This document shows positions 18,235-27,575 of a stretch of DNA of 64,000 bases, piece after piece. This DNA is from Bog-473 sp963836605 (lineage in GTDB: Bacteria; Actinomycetota; Acidimicrobiia; Acidimicrobiales; RAAP-2). How positions within the stretch are numbered: the stretch's first letter is position 1; every line of letters begins with the position of its first letter. The position numbers and the translations under genes were made by a program. A model generated the notes under the pieces. It was not told the origin of the DNA. It saw only the letters and a program-made list of their open reading frames with translations, and did no database searches. The stretch lies in the NCBI GenBank assembly GCA_963836605.1, contig CAWIKB010000015.1:1-64000 (forward strand). The letters are read 5' to 3'.

Positions 18235-19359
18235 ATGAAACTCGCGCAGGAGCGGGTCTTGCTCGACGGTGAGGCCTTCTACCGCCATTCCCGATCGGGC
18301 ATCACCCGCTACTTCACCGAGCTCATCAGCGCGTACCGGCGCCAACCCGAACTGGGGATCGACCCGGTGACGCCGTACCGATTCGTTGCCAACCGGCACC
18401 TCACCGAGGCGATGCCGAACTCGTACCGACGGGTGCCGGTACCGGCGCGCTGGCGGGCCCCGTTCTTCTCCCGGGTCAACGGGCGTGCGGCCGAGCGCGC
18501 CGCGACCTCCATCGACCTCATTCACCACACCCTGTACGAGCGGGCCGCGTTGGACTACGCCCCCGGAGTCCCGCGCGTGGGCACCGTGTACGACTTCACC
18601 TTCGAGCTCCACGCCGACCTGTTCCCCGGAAACACGGAGATCGCAGGCCTGGTCCGGGAGAAGGACCACTTCCTGAGCCGGTGCGACGGGTTGCTGTGCA
18701 TCTCGGAGATGACCTACAAGGATCTCAAGGCGTGCCGGCCCGACCTCGACGTGCCGGTCGAGATCACCCCGCTCGGAGTGGCTGACTCGTTCTTCTGCGA
18801 AGCCATCCCGCCCCCCAAGGGGATCCCCCCGCAGTATCTCCTCCACGTCGGCAATCGCCACGCCCACAAGAACACCGATGTGCTCTTCCGTGCCTTCGCC
18901 CACCTCATGGGCCGGCACGCCGACCTGCACCTGGTCCTCTGTGGCAATTTCCTGGCCTCCGAGAAAGCCCGACTCGAGGACCTCGGCATCGCCAAACGAA
19001 CGGTCTGCGTCCGTGTCGCCGACGACCAGCTGCCTGCGTTATACGCCCATGCCGTGGCATTCGTCTTTCCCTCCCGCTACGAGGGCTTCGGTCTCCCGGT
19101 GGTGGAGGCAATGGCCAGCGGATGCCCGGTGATCATGTCCGACGTCCCGGCCCTGCTCGAAGTGGCGGGCGACATCGCCCTGACCTTCGAGCCCGATGAC
19201 GTGAACGCGCTGGCCGATTTGGTCGAGCGCGTCCTGGCCGATCCCGAACTGCGCCGTCGCATGGTCGACGCAGGCCGGATCCGGGCGCGCGATTTCTCCT
19301 GGCAGCGCACCGCGGCGTCGACGGCGACCGCCTACGGTCGCATTCTCGGCCGGCGATAG
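18235..19359 (+). CDS. GT4 family glycosyltransferase
   Basis: A second GT4 enzyme of 374 residues, 20 bases after the first. The N-terminus has a glycine-containing acceptor loop (FYRHSRSGITRYFTELI), typical of mannosyl- and rhamnosyltransferase-like GT4 proteins. LHVGNRHAHKNTDVLFRAF begins the donor domain, and EGFGLPVVEAMASGCPVI is the E-x7-E motif. ATG 18235 starts the conserved sequence; the frame is open upstream to 18010 but that part is the antiparallel reading of the previous gene. It shares an operon with its neighbours on both sides. Confidence 0.85.
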   Translation: MKLAQERVLLDGEAFYRHSRSGITRYFTELISAYRRQPELGIDPVTPYRFVANRHLTEAMPNSYRRVPVPARWRAPFFSRVNGRAAERAATSIDLIHHTLYERAALDYAPGVPRVGTVYDFTFELHADLFPGNTEIAGLVREKDHFLSRCDGLLCISEMTYKDLKACRPDLDVPVEITPLGVADSFFCEAIPPPKGIPPQYLLHVGNRHAHKNTDVLFRAFAHLMGRHADLHLVLCGNFLASEKARLEDLGIAKRTVCVRVADDQLPALYAHAVAFVFPSRYEGFGLPVVEAMASGCPVIMSDVPALLEVAGDIALTFEPDDVNALADLVERVLADPELRRRMVDAGRIRARDFSWQRTAASTATAYGRILGRR

Positions 19360-19423
19360 GCTCGTCGGCTTCTCGGCTCGAAGGCCAGGACCGCGCCAGC
19401 TCAAGGTACCGAGAAGGGGCCCA

Positions 19424-20083
19424 ATGTCAGAACTCCTCAGGTTCACCGCTTCGACGATGGAGCGCATCACCGACGCCGTCCGGACGGGCTGCTACCGACT
19501 CGTGGTGCGGCACATGGGCCGCATGGTGCGCATCTCGCGTGGAGCCAAGTTCACCTGCCCGCGGAACCTGACGATCGGCGACCATGTGTTCATGAATGTC
19601 GGCTGCCTGCTCCATGCCGAGGGTGGGCTCACCATCGGGGATGACACCGAGATCGGGCCGTACACCGTTGTCTGGACCACCAATCACGTGTTCGACGACA
19701 CCGAGTCGCTCATCCGAGTCCAAGGGGAGGTGCAGGCGCCTGTGGTGATCGAGGGCGACGTGTGGATCGGCGCGTCGGCCATCGTGCTGCCCGGCGTGAC
19801 GATCGGCACCGGGGCAGTGGTCGGGGCCGGTTCGGTCGTGACCAAGGACGTGCCGGCCTACGCCGTCGTGGTGGGCAACCCTGCCCGGCAGATCAGCTCG
19901 AGGACCGGCTCAGACGATCTAGTGCCGAAGGGGAACGCTGGCGGAATGCTCGGGCCCGAACTTCGCCGACGACCTTTCAGCAGTCCGTATCGTTCACTTC
20001 GCCCGTCGGCATCGTCGTGTGGCACAGCGTCGCCAGCCCAAATGGGGGAAGTCCTTGCATCGGCGCAATGGTGGCACCTTTGA
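19424..20083 (+). CDS. Left-handed beta-helix acetyltransferase (maltose O-acetyltransferase-like)
   Basis: A hexapeptide-repeat O-acetyltransferase. The repeats are clear from residue 40 to 155 (LTIGDHVFMNVGCLLHAEGG, IGDDTEIGPYTVVW, IEGDVWIGASAIVLPGVTIG, TGAVVGAGSVVTKDVPAYAV). They end in the usual VVVGNPARQI, and the catalytic His lies in WTTNHVFDD. It would acetylate a sugar of the polymer using acetyl-CoA. The family normally ends soon after NPARQI; the remaining 50 residues read through the antisense end of the pentapeptide gene and are probably not real (a TAG at 19920 lies in another frame). SD-like GAGAAGGGG precedes the ATG. Confidence 0.8.
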   Translation: MSELLRFTASTMERITDAVRTGCYRLVVRHMGRMVRISRGAKFTCPRNLTIGDHVFMNVGCLLHAEGGLTIGDDTEIGPYTVVWTTNHVFDDTESLIRVQGEVQAPVVIEGDVWIGASAIVLPGVTIGTGAVVGAGSVVTKDVPAYAVVVGNPARQISSRTGSDDLVPKGNAGGMLGPELRRRPFSSPYRSLRPSASSCGTASPAQMGEVLASAQWWHL

Positions 20084-21345
20084 GGTTTGCACCGGTCCAA
20101 TCGACCAGGAAATACGACGTTCCCGGCAGGAGTTGCAGCGTCGCGTAGGTCGGCGCCGGTCTGATCGCTGTAGGCCATGTCGTCGTTACCCGTCAGCGTT
20201 GCACTCAGGAACGACGCCTGGACAAGCTTCGACGACTCCAAAGGAGGTCCCAGAGATCGTCGAACCCGAGAAATTCGCCCTGGTGAGATCCGCATGGAAG
20301 AAGTTGCTCCCGGAGATCCCCGTCCTGACCGCCGTGAGGTTGGGGGCAAAGACATTGAAGAACGTCACGTTGTTCAGACCGGCTCCCGTCAGATTGACCC
20401 CAGGCAGCCACGCGGACCAGAGGGCAGCCTGGTCCAGGCCTGCGCTTCTCATATCCGCGGCCGCGAAGTCGGCCTGCCAGTAGTGCGTGGGGGTTCCGAC
20501 GGCACTGAGCAAGGCGAACGAGAGGACCGCCCCCGTGAAGTCGCAGTTGTCGAAATTGGGCACCCCGTCCGATCCACCCGCCTGCAGCGGCCTATCCGAG
20601 CAGTCGAGCCGACCGACCGGACCACGGCTGGGGCCGGCCTGCAGCTGGTGCACGGTCACGAAGGTTTGAGGTGTCAGAAGCGAGATCGTCGGTTCGTGCT
20701 GGGTTGCGGTCAACACGACCCGGTTGCCTGCCCCCAGCGCGCGCACCAAGGGCAAGGATGTGACCATGAATTTGATCGATTGCGGCGCCGAGGACTTGAT
20801 CGGATCCTCCGTGCTCCTGGCGACCACCGTGGGAACGCGAGACGACTGATTGACCGCCACCACTCGCAAATCTCCGATGGTCATGCGGCTGGCAAGGCCT
20901 GCCTGGTTCCAGGCCACTTGGGCCGTGATGGTGGCGCTCGTCGCGGTCACGTGGAGTGCGCCTTCGGTCACTTGCACGAGCGAGGTACCGGAAATCGCCG
21001 CTGGCGTGCTCGGTGTGGTGGGAGTCGATGAGGGCGGGGTGGGAACGCTGGTGGTCGTCGGGGTCGGAGCGGTCGGATTGGTGATCGTCGATAGTGGACC
21101 GGTCGTGGACGGAACGGTGGGAGTCGATGAGGGCGAGGTGGAGGTGCTCGTCGGGGTCGGAGCGGTCGGGTCGTCGAACTGGGGGTGGTCGCGGCCGAAG
21201 CGGGAACTGCTCCGAGGGCAACTTCCGCGCCGACACACGTAAGCACGAGTGCCCCCACCAGGGCGCCCGCACACGATTGGAGTGAGGGGCCGACGGCACC
21301 GAAGCCTGTGCCCGGACGTCTTCGTTTCTTTGCGCACGCGGCCAC
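19977..21345 (-). CDS. Secreted pentapeptide-repeat protein with Thr/Pro linker (frame broken)
   Basis: Joining four frame segments gives one secreted protein of about 456 residues. It starts at GTG 21345 (GAGGGGTGGG upstream) with a basic signal peptide (KKRRRPGT, then GALVGALVLTCVGAEVALGA). A Thr/Ser/Pro linker (TPTSTSTSPSSTPT) follows, then a beta-rich region and a C-terminal pentapeptide-repeat domain (CDFTGAVLSF, ADFAAADMRS, VNLTGAGLNN, ADLTRANFSG, GADLRDA, ANLKGATIAP). It stops at 19977. Breaks fall near 21180, 20237-20241 (one extra G) and 20136-20142 (one lost GC dinucleotide). Without the corrections the end is truncated. It is divergent, by 80 bases, from the propeller protein, which has the same signal-linker-repeat plan. 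Function unknown; probably surface-exposed. Confidence 0.65.
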
Positions 21346-21425
21346 GCTAACCCACCCCTCGGTTGATCGTTTCTCCTTTGGGTAGGGTGGCGCGCGAATC
21401 CATAAAGAGGGGCGGCTCCACGCAG

Positions 21426-23622
21426 ATGAAATCGACCGCAGTGGGAGCGACGGCTCGTCGCTTTCGTCACATTGTCGGGCTCGTTGTGTGTCGCCCCGAT
21501 CACGCTGGTCGTCGTGGCTCCAGTCTCGGCAGCGGCCGGTGCCCGCCACGACTGGGGTGACAACCACGCGCCCGCCGTCGACCACGGGTAGCGACCCGGG
21601 TGACCACGACTCCAACAACCAGGTCGACCACGACGTCGACTACGACCACACCTTCCACCACCCCAACTCCGACCACGACTCCGACTCTCCACGGCCCCGA
21701 CGACGCCCTCGGCCACCACGACGCCACCGGCTGTTTCCACCTCACCGGCCGTCACCCCACCGGCTGGTTCGACTTCACCGGCCGTCACCCCACCGGCCGT
21801 TTCCACTTCACCGGCGGTTACCACCGCTCCGAAGTGGAACTGGGTCGACAGAGGGCCGAAGCTCGTCAGCGTCAGCTGCGCCACCGTGGACACATGCGTC
21901 GCGGTCGGCGGGACCGGCTGGGCCCTGCGAACGGGCGCGGGCGGAAAGCCCCTGGGCTGGTCGCAGGTGCCCTGGTTGCCCGCGCAAACCGTTGCGAACG
22001 AAACCCTGGCGTCCGTTTCCTGCCAGGGCGCGATTTGCCTGGCCGTCTCGTCGGGCGGCGTGACCAATGTGGTGTCGCACGTGTACCGCAGCGTGGACGA
22101 CGGTGCGAAGTGGTCCGACACCGGGCCGCTTCCCAAGGCAGTCGGTGGCACGCAGGTCGCAAGCAGCTTGGCGTGTGACACGGCGGTGAACTGCGTGATC
22201 GTCGGCGCGAACGGGGGGATCTGGCGCTCGGTCGACGAAGGTCAAACGTGGGCGGCCATCGTGCCCACTCAGCCGCCGGTGGGTTACGCAACCATCGCGT
22301 GCCCAACAACGACAACCTGCATCGCCCTGGGCAACGGCGGTAAGGGCTCGCACATCGTCGGGAACACGGTGTCGCCCATCACGATTGCCGGGGCGGGCAA
22401 CCTCGGTTCGCTGTCCTGCCTGTCGCCCACTACCTGCCTGGCCGCCGACTCACTGAGCTTCTTCTACCGGACCACCGACGCAGGCAAGACCTTTGTTCGG
22501 CTCGGACTTACGCCCGGGTCGCACGCAGTTTCCGCCCTGTCGTGCACCACGAGCACCAATTGCACCGGGCTCAATGACGTCAAGATGTCGCTTACCACCA
22601 CCGACGGCGGTGCTATCTGGAAGACCCATGTGCTGCCATCTCCGGGCAAGGCGGGCGCTGCGGCTCTCTCGTGCGTTGCCGAGGCATGTAGCGCTGTCGG
22701 CCTCTCCGCTCTGGTGATGACTTCGGCGAACAGCGGTGCCTCGTGGACCACCGCCAATGCCGTGCCCGATGTGTCCAACCTGTCGTGCCAGATCACCGGG
22801 ACCGCCGCGCCCATCTGCATGAGTGGAGGCAAGGACGCCATCGGGAAGTCCATCACTGGTGGCAGTTTTTGGTTGCAGCCCCTCAGCGGCGTTGCCCAAC
22901 TCGATCTTCAGACCGTGTCGTGCCCCGAAGCGCCGGACTGCATCGCCGTCGGCAAGTCATTGGCGCTCCGATCCGAGAACTACGGGACGACGTGGCAACT
23001 GGCGAGCTCACCGGCCACCGGCCCCGGTACGGGTCCGGCCGCCACGACGTGTTTCACGACCCTCAGTTGTGTTGGCGTCGGCTCGGGCACGGTATTCACC
23101 ACAGTGGACGGCGCAACCAGGTGGTGGCTCGGTTCCATCCCAGGGGGGCCCATGCTCACCTCCCTGAGTTGCCCAACCACCACGCTGTGCTACGCCGCCG
23201 CCGGAAACGGCGAGGTGGACCGGGGGACGCGCCCGGCGGCGGGAAGCGTCGACTGGACGTGGGATCCGCAGAGCACTGACACCCCGGTCGGCAGTCTTCT
23301 CGAGGCGATCACCTGTCCGAGCACGACCACCTGCATCGCCATGGGCTCGGCGGGTGTGGTGGCGCGCACCACCGACAGTGGCGCCAACTGGTCGGTCACG
23401 ATCACCGGGATCTCAGACCACTGGCTCACCGTCTCTTGTGCCACCGAGGCCGTGTGCGTTGCCGGCGGGTTCGCCTTGCTCGGCACCAGCGACGACGGTG
23501 GGCAGACCTGGACGAGGGACAAGGACTCCACCCTGACCAAGGTGGCCGCCATCACCTGCCCCACCCCAACCCTGTGCATCACGGGCGGGGACACCGTGCT
23601 GGAGGGAAGGCCACCGGCGTAG
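21426..23622 (+). CDS. Secreted beta-propeller-like repeat protein (5' part frame-broken)
   Basis: The clean frame from 21770 to 23622 encodes about 600 residues of tandem repeats. Each has a paired-cysteine signature of the form SC-x(4-6)-C-x-AVG, followed by an Asp-box-like turn (TTDGGAIW, SVDEGQTW, TTDSGANW, SDDGGQTW). This is a sialidase/photosystem-stability-factor type propeller. Upstream a signal peptide begins at ATG 21426 (KSTAVGATARRFRHIVGLVV, then VAPVSAAAGA in the next frame). A Thr-rich linker follows, spread over several frames between 21480 and 21700, then PAVSTSPAVTPPA repeats in the final frame. Four frame changes occur within that linker, so as written the signal and repeats are disconnected. 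Extracellular ligand binding is likely; the ligand is unknown. Confidence 0.7.
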
Positions 23623-23656
23623 GAAAGCCGCCGACCTCCTGATGGGCCCTGCTGGC

Positions 23657-24436
23657 TTATGGGCCTGCCGGCTTGTGGGCCTGCAGACAGCCGGCATCGG
23701 GCCGCCGCCGGGCAAAGACCACAAGGGCCATCCACATGGACCGGGGCAGGTGACGTTCGAGAGGGGCGACGAAGCGCCGCAGCCGGGGCCAGGGCTTGCA
23801 GTACTGCTCGAGCCCGGTGCGCGACGCCGCGGCCCACTCGAAATCGGCGTCGAGCAGCCGGGCCAGGTCACGGCGAGTGTTCATCTTGTAGGCCGTCCGG
23901 AAGACGTCCCGCTCTTCGCGGCCGGGTTGGAGACGGTTGAGGGCACGGGGATGCGCGTCGTTCGGAACCATCTGGGCGAACGCGGCCAGGACCGAATGCC
24001 GGCTAATGGTCCGGGCCACGAAGGCACCGCCCGGCCGCAGGACCCGGGCCAGCTCGTCGACGAAGGCTTCGGGCGCCGTCACGTGCTCGAGCACGAAATC
24101 GCTGACCGCCAGGTCCACCGATGCGTCGTCGAGGGGCCACCGGCCGTCCGCACCGATCAGGCGGAACTCGTCGATCACCGGGTTGTCGGCACCGGCCTGC
24201 TCGATGTCGAGGCCGATCACGCGGCGACCCGGCCCCCGCAGATCCTGCCAGGGGCCGCCCGGCTGCTCGAGGTCGACCAGAGCACCACGACCGCAGCCCA
24301 CCTCGGCCACCAGCGTGGAGCGGGCGGCCAGCGCTTGGGCGCTGACCAGGAAGACATGCGCGCTGTCGAGACCCAGGATGCGATCGTCGAAAATCTCGCC
24401 CAGGCCCAGCGCGTGCTCGGTGCTCGTGCTCGTCAT
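23657..24436 (-). CDS. SAM-dependent methyltransferase (class I)
   Basis: A class I methyltransferase of 259 residues. Motif I is VAEVGCGRGALVDLEQ, the acidic loop VIGLDIEQ follows, and the later motif AVSDFVLEHVTAPEAFVDEL precedes VLRPGGAFVARTIS. These are the usual signs of the Methyltransf_11/25 group, which often methylates sugars or lipids in glycan loci. ATG 24436 has a strong GAGGAAGG at the right distance. An in-frame extension to 24649 has no support. The FkbM-type gene lies 86 bases upstream on the same strand, so the two may be co-transcribed. Confidence 0.8.
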   Translation of the reverse strand: MTSTSTEHALGLGEIFDDRILGLDSAHVFLVSAQALAARSTLVAEVGCGRGALVDLEQPGGPWQDLRGPGRRVIGLDIEQAGADNPVIDEFRLIGADGRWPLDDASVDLAVSDFVLEHVTAPEAFVDELARVLRPGGAFVARTISRHSVLAAFAQMVPNDAHPRALNRLQPGREERDVFRTAYKMNTRRDLARLLDADFEWAAASRTGLEQYCKPWPRLRRFVAPLERHLPRSMWMALVVFARRRPDAGCLQAHKPAGP

Positions 24437-24521
24437 CGTCGCCTTCCTCGGACAGATCGACGGGTCCACAGGTCCCGGCCAGTTGTACCGACCCTGTTCC
24501 GAGGCAACGACCTGTGCGGGA

Positions 24522-25475
24522 TTAACTTGCGTTCGGCGCCGTTGCCGGTTGGTAGGTGAGCCGGACCCGCACGGGGGCGACGGCCGGGGCACCCCCCGGC
24601 GAGCGCAGGCGTTCCTGGACCGCGTCAAGGTCCTTGGCTGCGACCACATTGGGCACCGGAGGAAGGTCGTCGGAGTCCCACGGCGTGAGACGGCCGTCCA
24701 GCAGATAGATCCGGTAGCCCACTTCGGCCAGGAACGAGCGCACCTCGGCCGGCGTGACGCCGAAGCTGTTGCCGTGCCCGCAGTGCTCGAAGAGCACGAC
24801 CGGGCCCACAGTGGCCAGCAACTGCCGGGCTCCCCGCAGCACGTTGAGCTCCGTGCCTTCGACGTCGATCTTGATCAAGTCGGGCGACGATCCGGCGAGG
24901 ATCTCGTCGAGCGTCTGCACGGCCACCTGGATGCCCTTCGAGGTGGGCAGCACCGCGCCGTCCGGAGCCAGGCGGTTCAGCACATCGCGTTCGAGGATCT
25001 CGAAGGTGGCCTCTCCCGACTCGGCTCCGACAGCGGCATCGACGACCTCGACCTCGAGGAAGTTCAGGGCCAGGTTGCGCTCGAGGAAGGCGCGGATGGG
25101 TGGGAAAGGCTCCACGGCCGTGATCTGCACCCCAGGCAGGCGGGTGCCGATCAGAGAGCTGAAGACGCCGACGTTGGCGCCGACATCGACGAAGTGATCG
25201 CCGGGTCGTAGATAGCGGAAGCAGAACTGCAGTTCCTCCCACTCGTGAATCCCGTCGTAGATGGTCCATACCGCGCTGAATTGCCCCGGTTGCGCCACCA
25301 GGCGGGTGCGGTCGTCGACCACCACCAGGGCCTCGATGTCGGCCCCGCCCCGCGTCCGCCAGTGCCATTCGGCGGCGCGCCGCACGGCGGCCGGACGGGC
25401 CCCCCGGTTCGCAGGATGCCGCCAGATCTCCGGCACCCAGTGGACGGCCCGCGAAGTGACCCGGGAGATGCTCAC
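24522..25475 (-). CDS. FkbM family methyltransferase
   Basis: A 317-residue FkbM-type O-methyltransferase. The SAM site is FVDVGANVGVFSSLIG near residue 93, and VEPFPPIRAFLERNLALN is the downstream motif. DLIKIDVEGTELNVLRGA near residue 200 is the family signature. Members methylate hydroxyls of sugars or small molecules, and they are frequent in polysaccharide clusters. It precedes the class I methyltransferase on the same strand and is divergent from the GT61 gene (118-base gap). Confidence 0.83.
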   Translation of the reverse strand: MSISRVTSRAVHWVPEIWRHPANRGARPAAVRRAAEWHWRTRGGADIEALVVVDDRTRLVAQPGQFSAVWTIYDGIHEWEELQFCFRYLRPGDHFVDVGANVGVFSSLIGTRLPGVQITAVEPFPPIRAFLERNLALNFLEVEVVDAAVGAESGEATFEILERDVLNRLAPDGAVLPTSKGIQVAVQTLDEILAGSSPDLIKIDVEGTELNVLRGARQLLATVGPVVLFEHCGHGNSFGVTPAEVRSFLAEVGYRIYLLDGRLTPWDSDDLPPVPNVVAAKDLDAVQERLRSPGGAPAVAPVRVRLTYQPATAPNAS

Positions 25476-25592
25476 GCACGCTGTTTAGTCCACGGCGCGT
25501 CCGTGCATCGAACCGGGACGTGCCGAGACCATCGCCGCGCTAGGTTGACCGGCTGTTCTCGGATTCATCGAGACCGGCAGAAATCCGTATTG

Positions 25593-26795
25593 ATGACCCG
25601 GCTCCCCACCCCCCTCCGCCCGCTGTTCCCCTTGGCCAAGCGGGGCGTCCTGATGGCCACCGAGATCGCCGGCCCACTCACCCGCCGCTTGCCCTCCGGT
25701 GGGGATCGGCCCGGGCCACCCCGGCACCTGGCCGCCTCGACGCCCGACTACGCGACCGCCCACCCCGAAGCCGGCATCGATGTGGTGGAGGTCCTCCCGA
25801 GCGTCGAGATCACACGCGACGAGCCGGTGGGGCTGCCCGCCGACCACTTCTCCTTCGCCCACCACCGGCGGGCCACCGTGCCGCCCGCCATCGTGGCCCG
25901 GATCCCTGGCGGACGGGCCGTTGGCCACTACGGGGCGGTGGTGAGCGCCGACGACGCCCTCTTGTTCGACCTGTCGCCCTACTACGGGGCCTTCCGCCCC
26001 TCGCAGCATCCGATCTTCCTCAGTGCGCGCCTGCCCCCCGTCGAGGAGGTGGCCGGGACGGTCGGCGTGCTCACCACCAGAGGAGTCGACAACTACTACC
26101 ACTTCCTGACCGACGTGTTGCCCCGGCTGGAACTGCTGCGCCGGGGTGGAATCGAACCGGACCGCTACGTGGTCAACCGCAGCACCGCCTTCCAACGAGA
26201 TCTCCTCGACGCCGTCGGCGTCCCCGAGGAGCGCACACTGCCCAGCGCGAACCACCCGCACCTACGCGCCGATCACCTGGTGGTGTCGTCGTTGCCCGAC
26301 AGCCATCTGCGGACACCCCCCTGGGTCGCCGCCTGGCTGCGCCAGGCGTTCATCCCCACCGATCCGTCACCGGCACCGGCCCACCGACGTCTCTATGTCA
26401 CCCGGGGCCAGCGCAAGCACACCCGGCACGTGGAGAACGAGGCCGAGGTCCTCGCGGCACTCTCCCCGTACGCCTTCGAGACGGTCGACCCCGGCGCCCT
26501 GTCGGTGGCCGAACAGGTACGCATCTTCGCCGAGGCCGAGATCGTCGTGGGGGCGCACGGGGCGGCCCTGACCAATCTGGTGTTCTGCCCGGCCGGCGCC
26601 GCCGTGGTCGAGCTGTTCCCGCCCGACTACGTCAACGTCTGCTACTGGTCCCTGGCCTGGGCCGTGGGCGGCCTGCGCTACCGCTATCTGGTGGGCGACG
26701 GTTGGCCCAAGAAGCCCCGGCCGATGCTCGGGGTGGCCTCGGACGTCACGGTCGACCCCCGACAGATGGTGCGGCTCGTCGACGAGTTGCTCTGA
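25593..26795 (+). CDS. GT61 family (DUF563) glycosyltransferase
   Basis: A 400-residue member of the DUF563/GT61 family, which transfers xylose, GlcNAc or other sugars. The two family landmarks are present: TTRGVDNYYHFLTDVLPRL near residue 168 and IVVGAHGAALTNLVFCPAGA near residue 325. RRLYVTRGQRKHTR lies between them. ATG 25593 avoids overlap with the divergent FkbM gene. The gene ends three bases before the stop of the convergent SDR gene. It works at the cytosolic membrane face; the acceptor is unknown. Confidence 0.82.
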   Translation: MTRLPTPLRPLFPLAKRGVLMATEIAGPLTRRLPSGGDRPGPPRHLAASTPDYATAHPEAGIDVVEVLPSVEITRDEPVGLPADHFSFAHHRRATVPPAIVARIPGGRAVGHYGAVVSADDALLFDLSPYYGAFRPSQHPIFLSARLPPVEEVAGTVGVLTTRGVDNYYHFLTDVLPRLELLRRGGIEPDRYVVNRSTAFQRDLLDAVGVPEERTLPSANHPHLRADHLVVSSLPDSHLRTPPWVAAWLRQAFIPTDPSPAPAHRRLYVTRGQRKHTRHVENEAEVLAALSPYAFETVDPGALSVAEQVRIFAEAEIVVGAHGAALTNLVFCPAGAAVVELFPPDYVNVCYWSLAWAVGGLRYRYLVGDGWPKKPRPMLGVASDVTVDPRQMVRLVDELL

Positions 26796-26798
26796 AGC

Positions 26799-27572
26799 TC
26801 AGCAGGTGAGCCCACCGTCGAGCACCAGGACGTGCCCGGTGATGTAGTCGCTTTCGGGTGCGGCGAGAAATTGCACGGCCCGGGCGACATCCTCGGGCTC
26901 CCCCAGCCGGCCGGCCGGCGTGCGGCGGACGATCTGTTCGAGTTGGCCCTCATCGAGGCCATGGCTCATCTCGGTACGCAGGTACCCGGGGGCGATCGAG
27001 TTGACCGTGATGCCCCGCGAGCCAAGCTCGCGGGCCAGGGCCCGGGTGAAGCCGTCCAAGGCCGCCTTGGTCGCGCCGTAGACCGCGAGGCCCCGGTACC
27101 CCGAGAGCCCGACGATGGACGAGATGTTGATGATCCGGCCGCGGCGCCGGGCCAGCATGTGCCGGCTGACCAATCGCGTGACGTGGATCGTCCCCTTCAG
27201 GTTCAGGTCGATCACCGTGTCGATGTCGTCGTCGGACTGCAGCCCCAGAATGCCGTCCATCGCCACACCGGCGTTGTTGACCAGGACGTCAATGGCGTCC
27301 CACTCCGCCAGGACACTCTTGACGAAGGACTCCGTGGCGAGCCGATCGGCCAGGTCGACCGGTTGGAAGAAGAACCGGCCCTTGAACTCGGGATCGTTCT
27401 GCCACGCCTCGATCTCGGGCGTCGCGGACCGGGCGCAGGTGGCCACGCTGTCGCCCGACTCCAGATACGACTGCACGATGCCGGCGCCCAACCCTCTGCT
27501 ACCGCCCGTGACCAGGACGGTCCGAGCCTTCCCCTCAACCATCGACCCCTCAACCATCGACCCCTCAACCAT
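26799..27572 (-). CDS. SDR family oxidoreductase (FabG-like)
   Basis: A 257-residue short-chain dehydrogenase. It has the nucleotide loop VTGGSRGLGAG, VLVNNAGVAMD, the catalytic Ser in NISSIVG and Tyr/Lys in YGATKAAL. IAPGYLRTEM and the end YITGHVLVLDGG complete the pattern of 3-oxoacyl-carrier-protein reductases. It is the last gene of a five-gene minus-strand cassette. Its ATG 27572 overlaps the ligase stop (ATGGTTGA), with GAGAGGA upstream. The N-terminus MVEGSMVEGSMVEGK comes from a 15-base tandem triplication, so three ATGs could each start translation. It probably reduces an acyl group held on the acyl carrier protein of the same cassette. Confidence 0.85.
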   Translation of the reverse strand: MVEGSMVEGSMVEGKARTVLVTGGSRGLGAGIVQSYLESGDSVATCARSATPEIEAWQNDPEFKGRFFFQPVDLADRLATESFVKSVLAEWDAIDVLVNNAGVAMDGILGLQSDDDIDTVIDLNLKGTIHVTRLVSRHMLARRRGRIINISSIVGLSGYRGLAVYGATKAALDGFTRALARELGSRGITVNSIAPGYLRTEMSHGLDEGQLEQIVRRTPAGRLGEPEDVARAVQFLAAPESDYITGHVLVLDGGLTC

Positions 27573-27575
27573 CGA
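27528..27575 (-). repeat. 15-bp tandem triplication across a start codon
   Basis: Three 15-base units beginning ATGGTTGAGGGG start at 27572, 27557 and 27542 on the minus strand. Each gives an in-frame ATG and a GAGGGG. The first unit also holds the TGA stop of the ligase gene. Confidence 0.8.
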
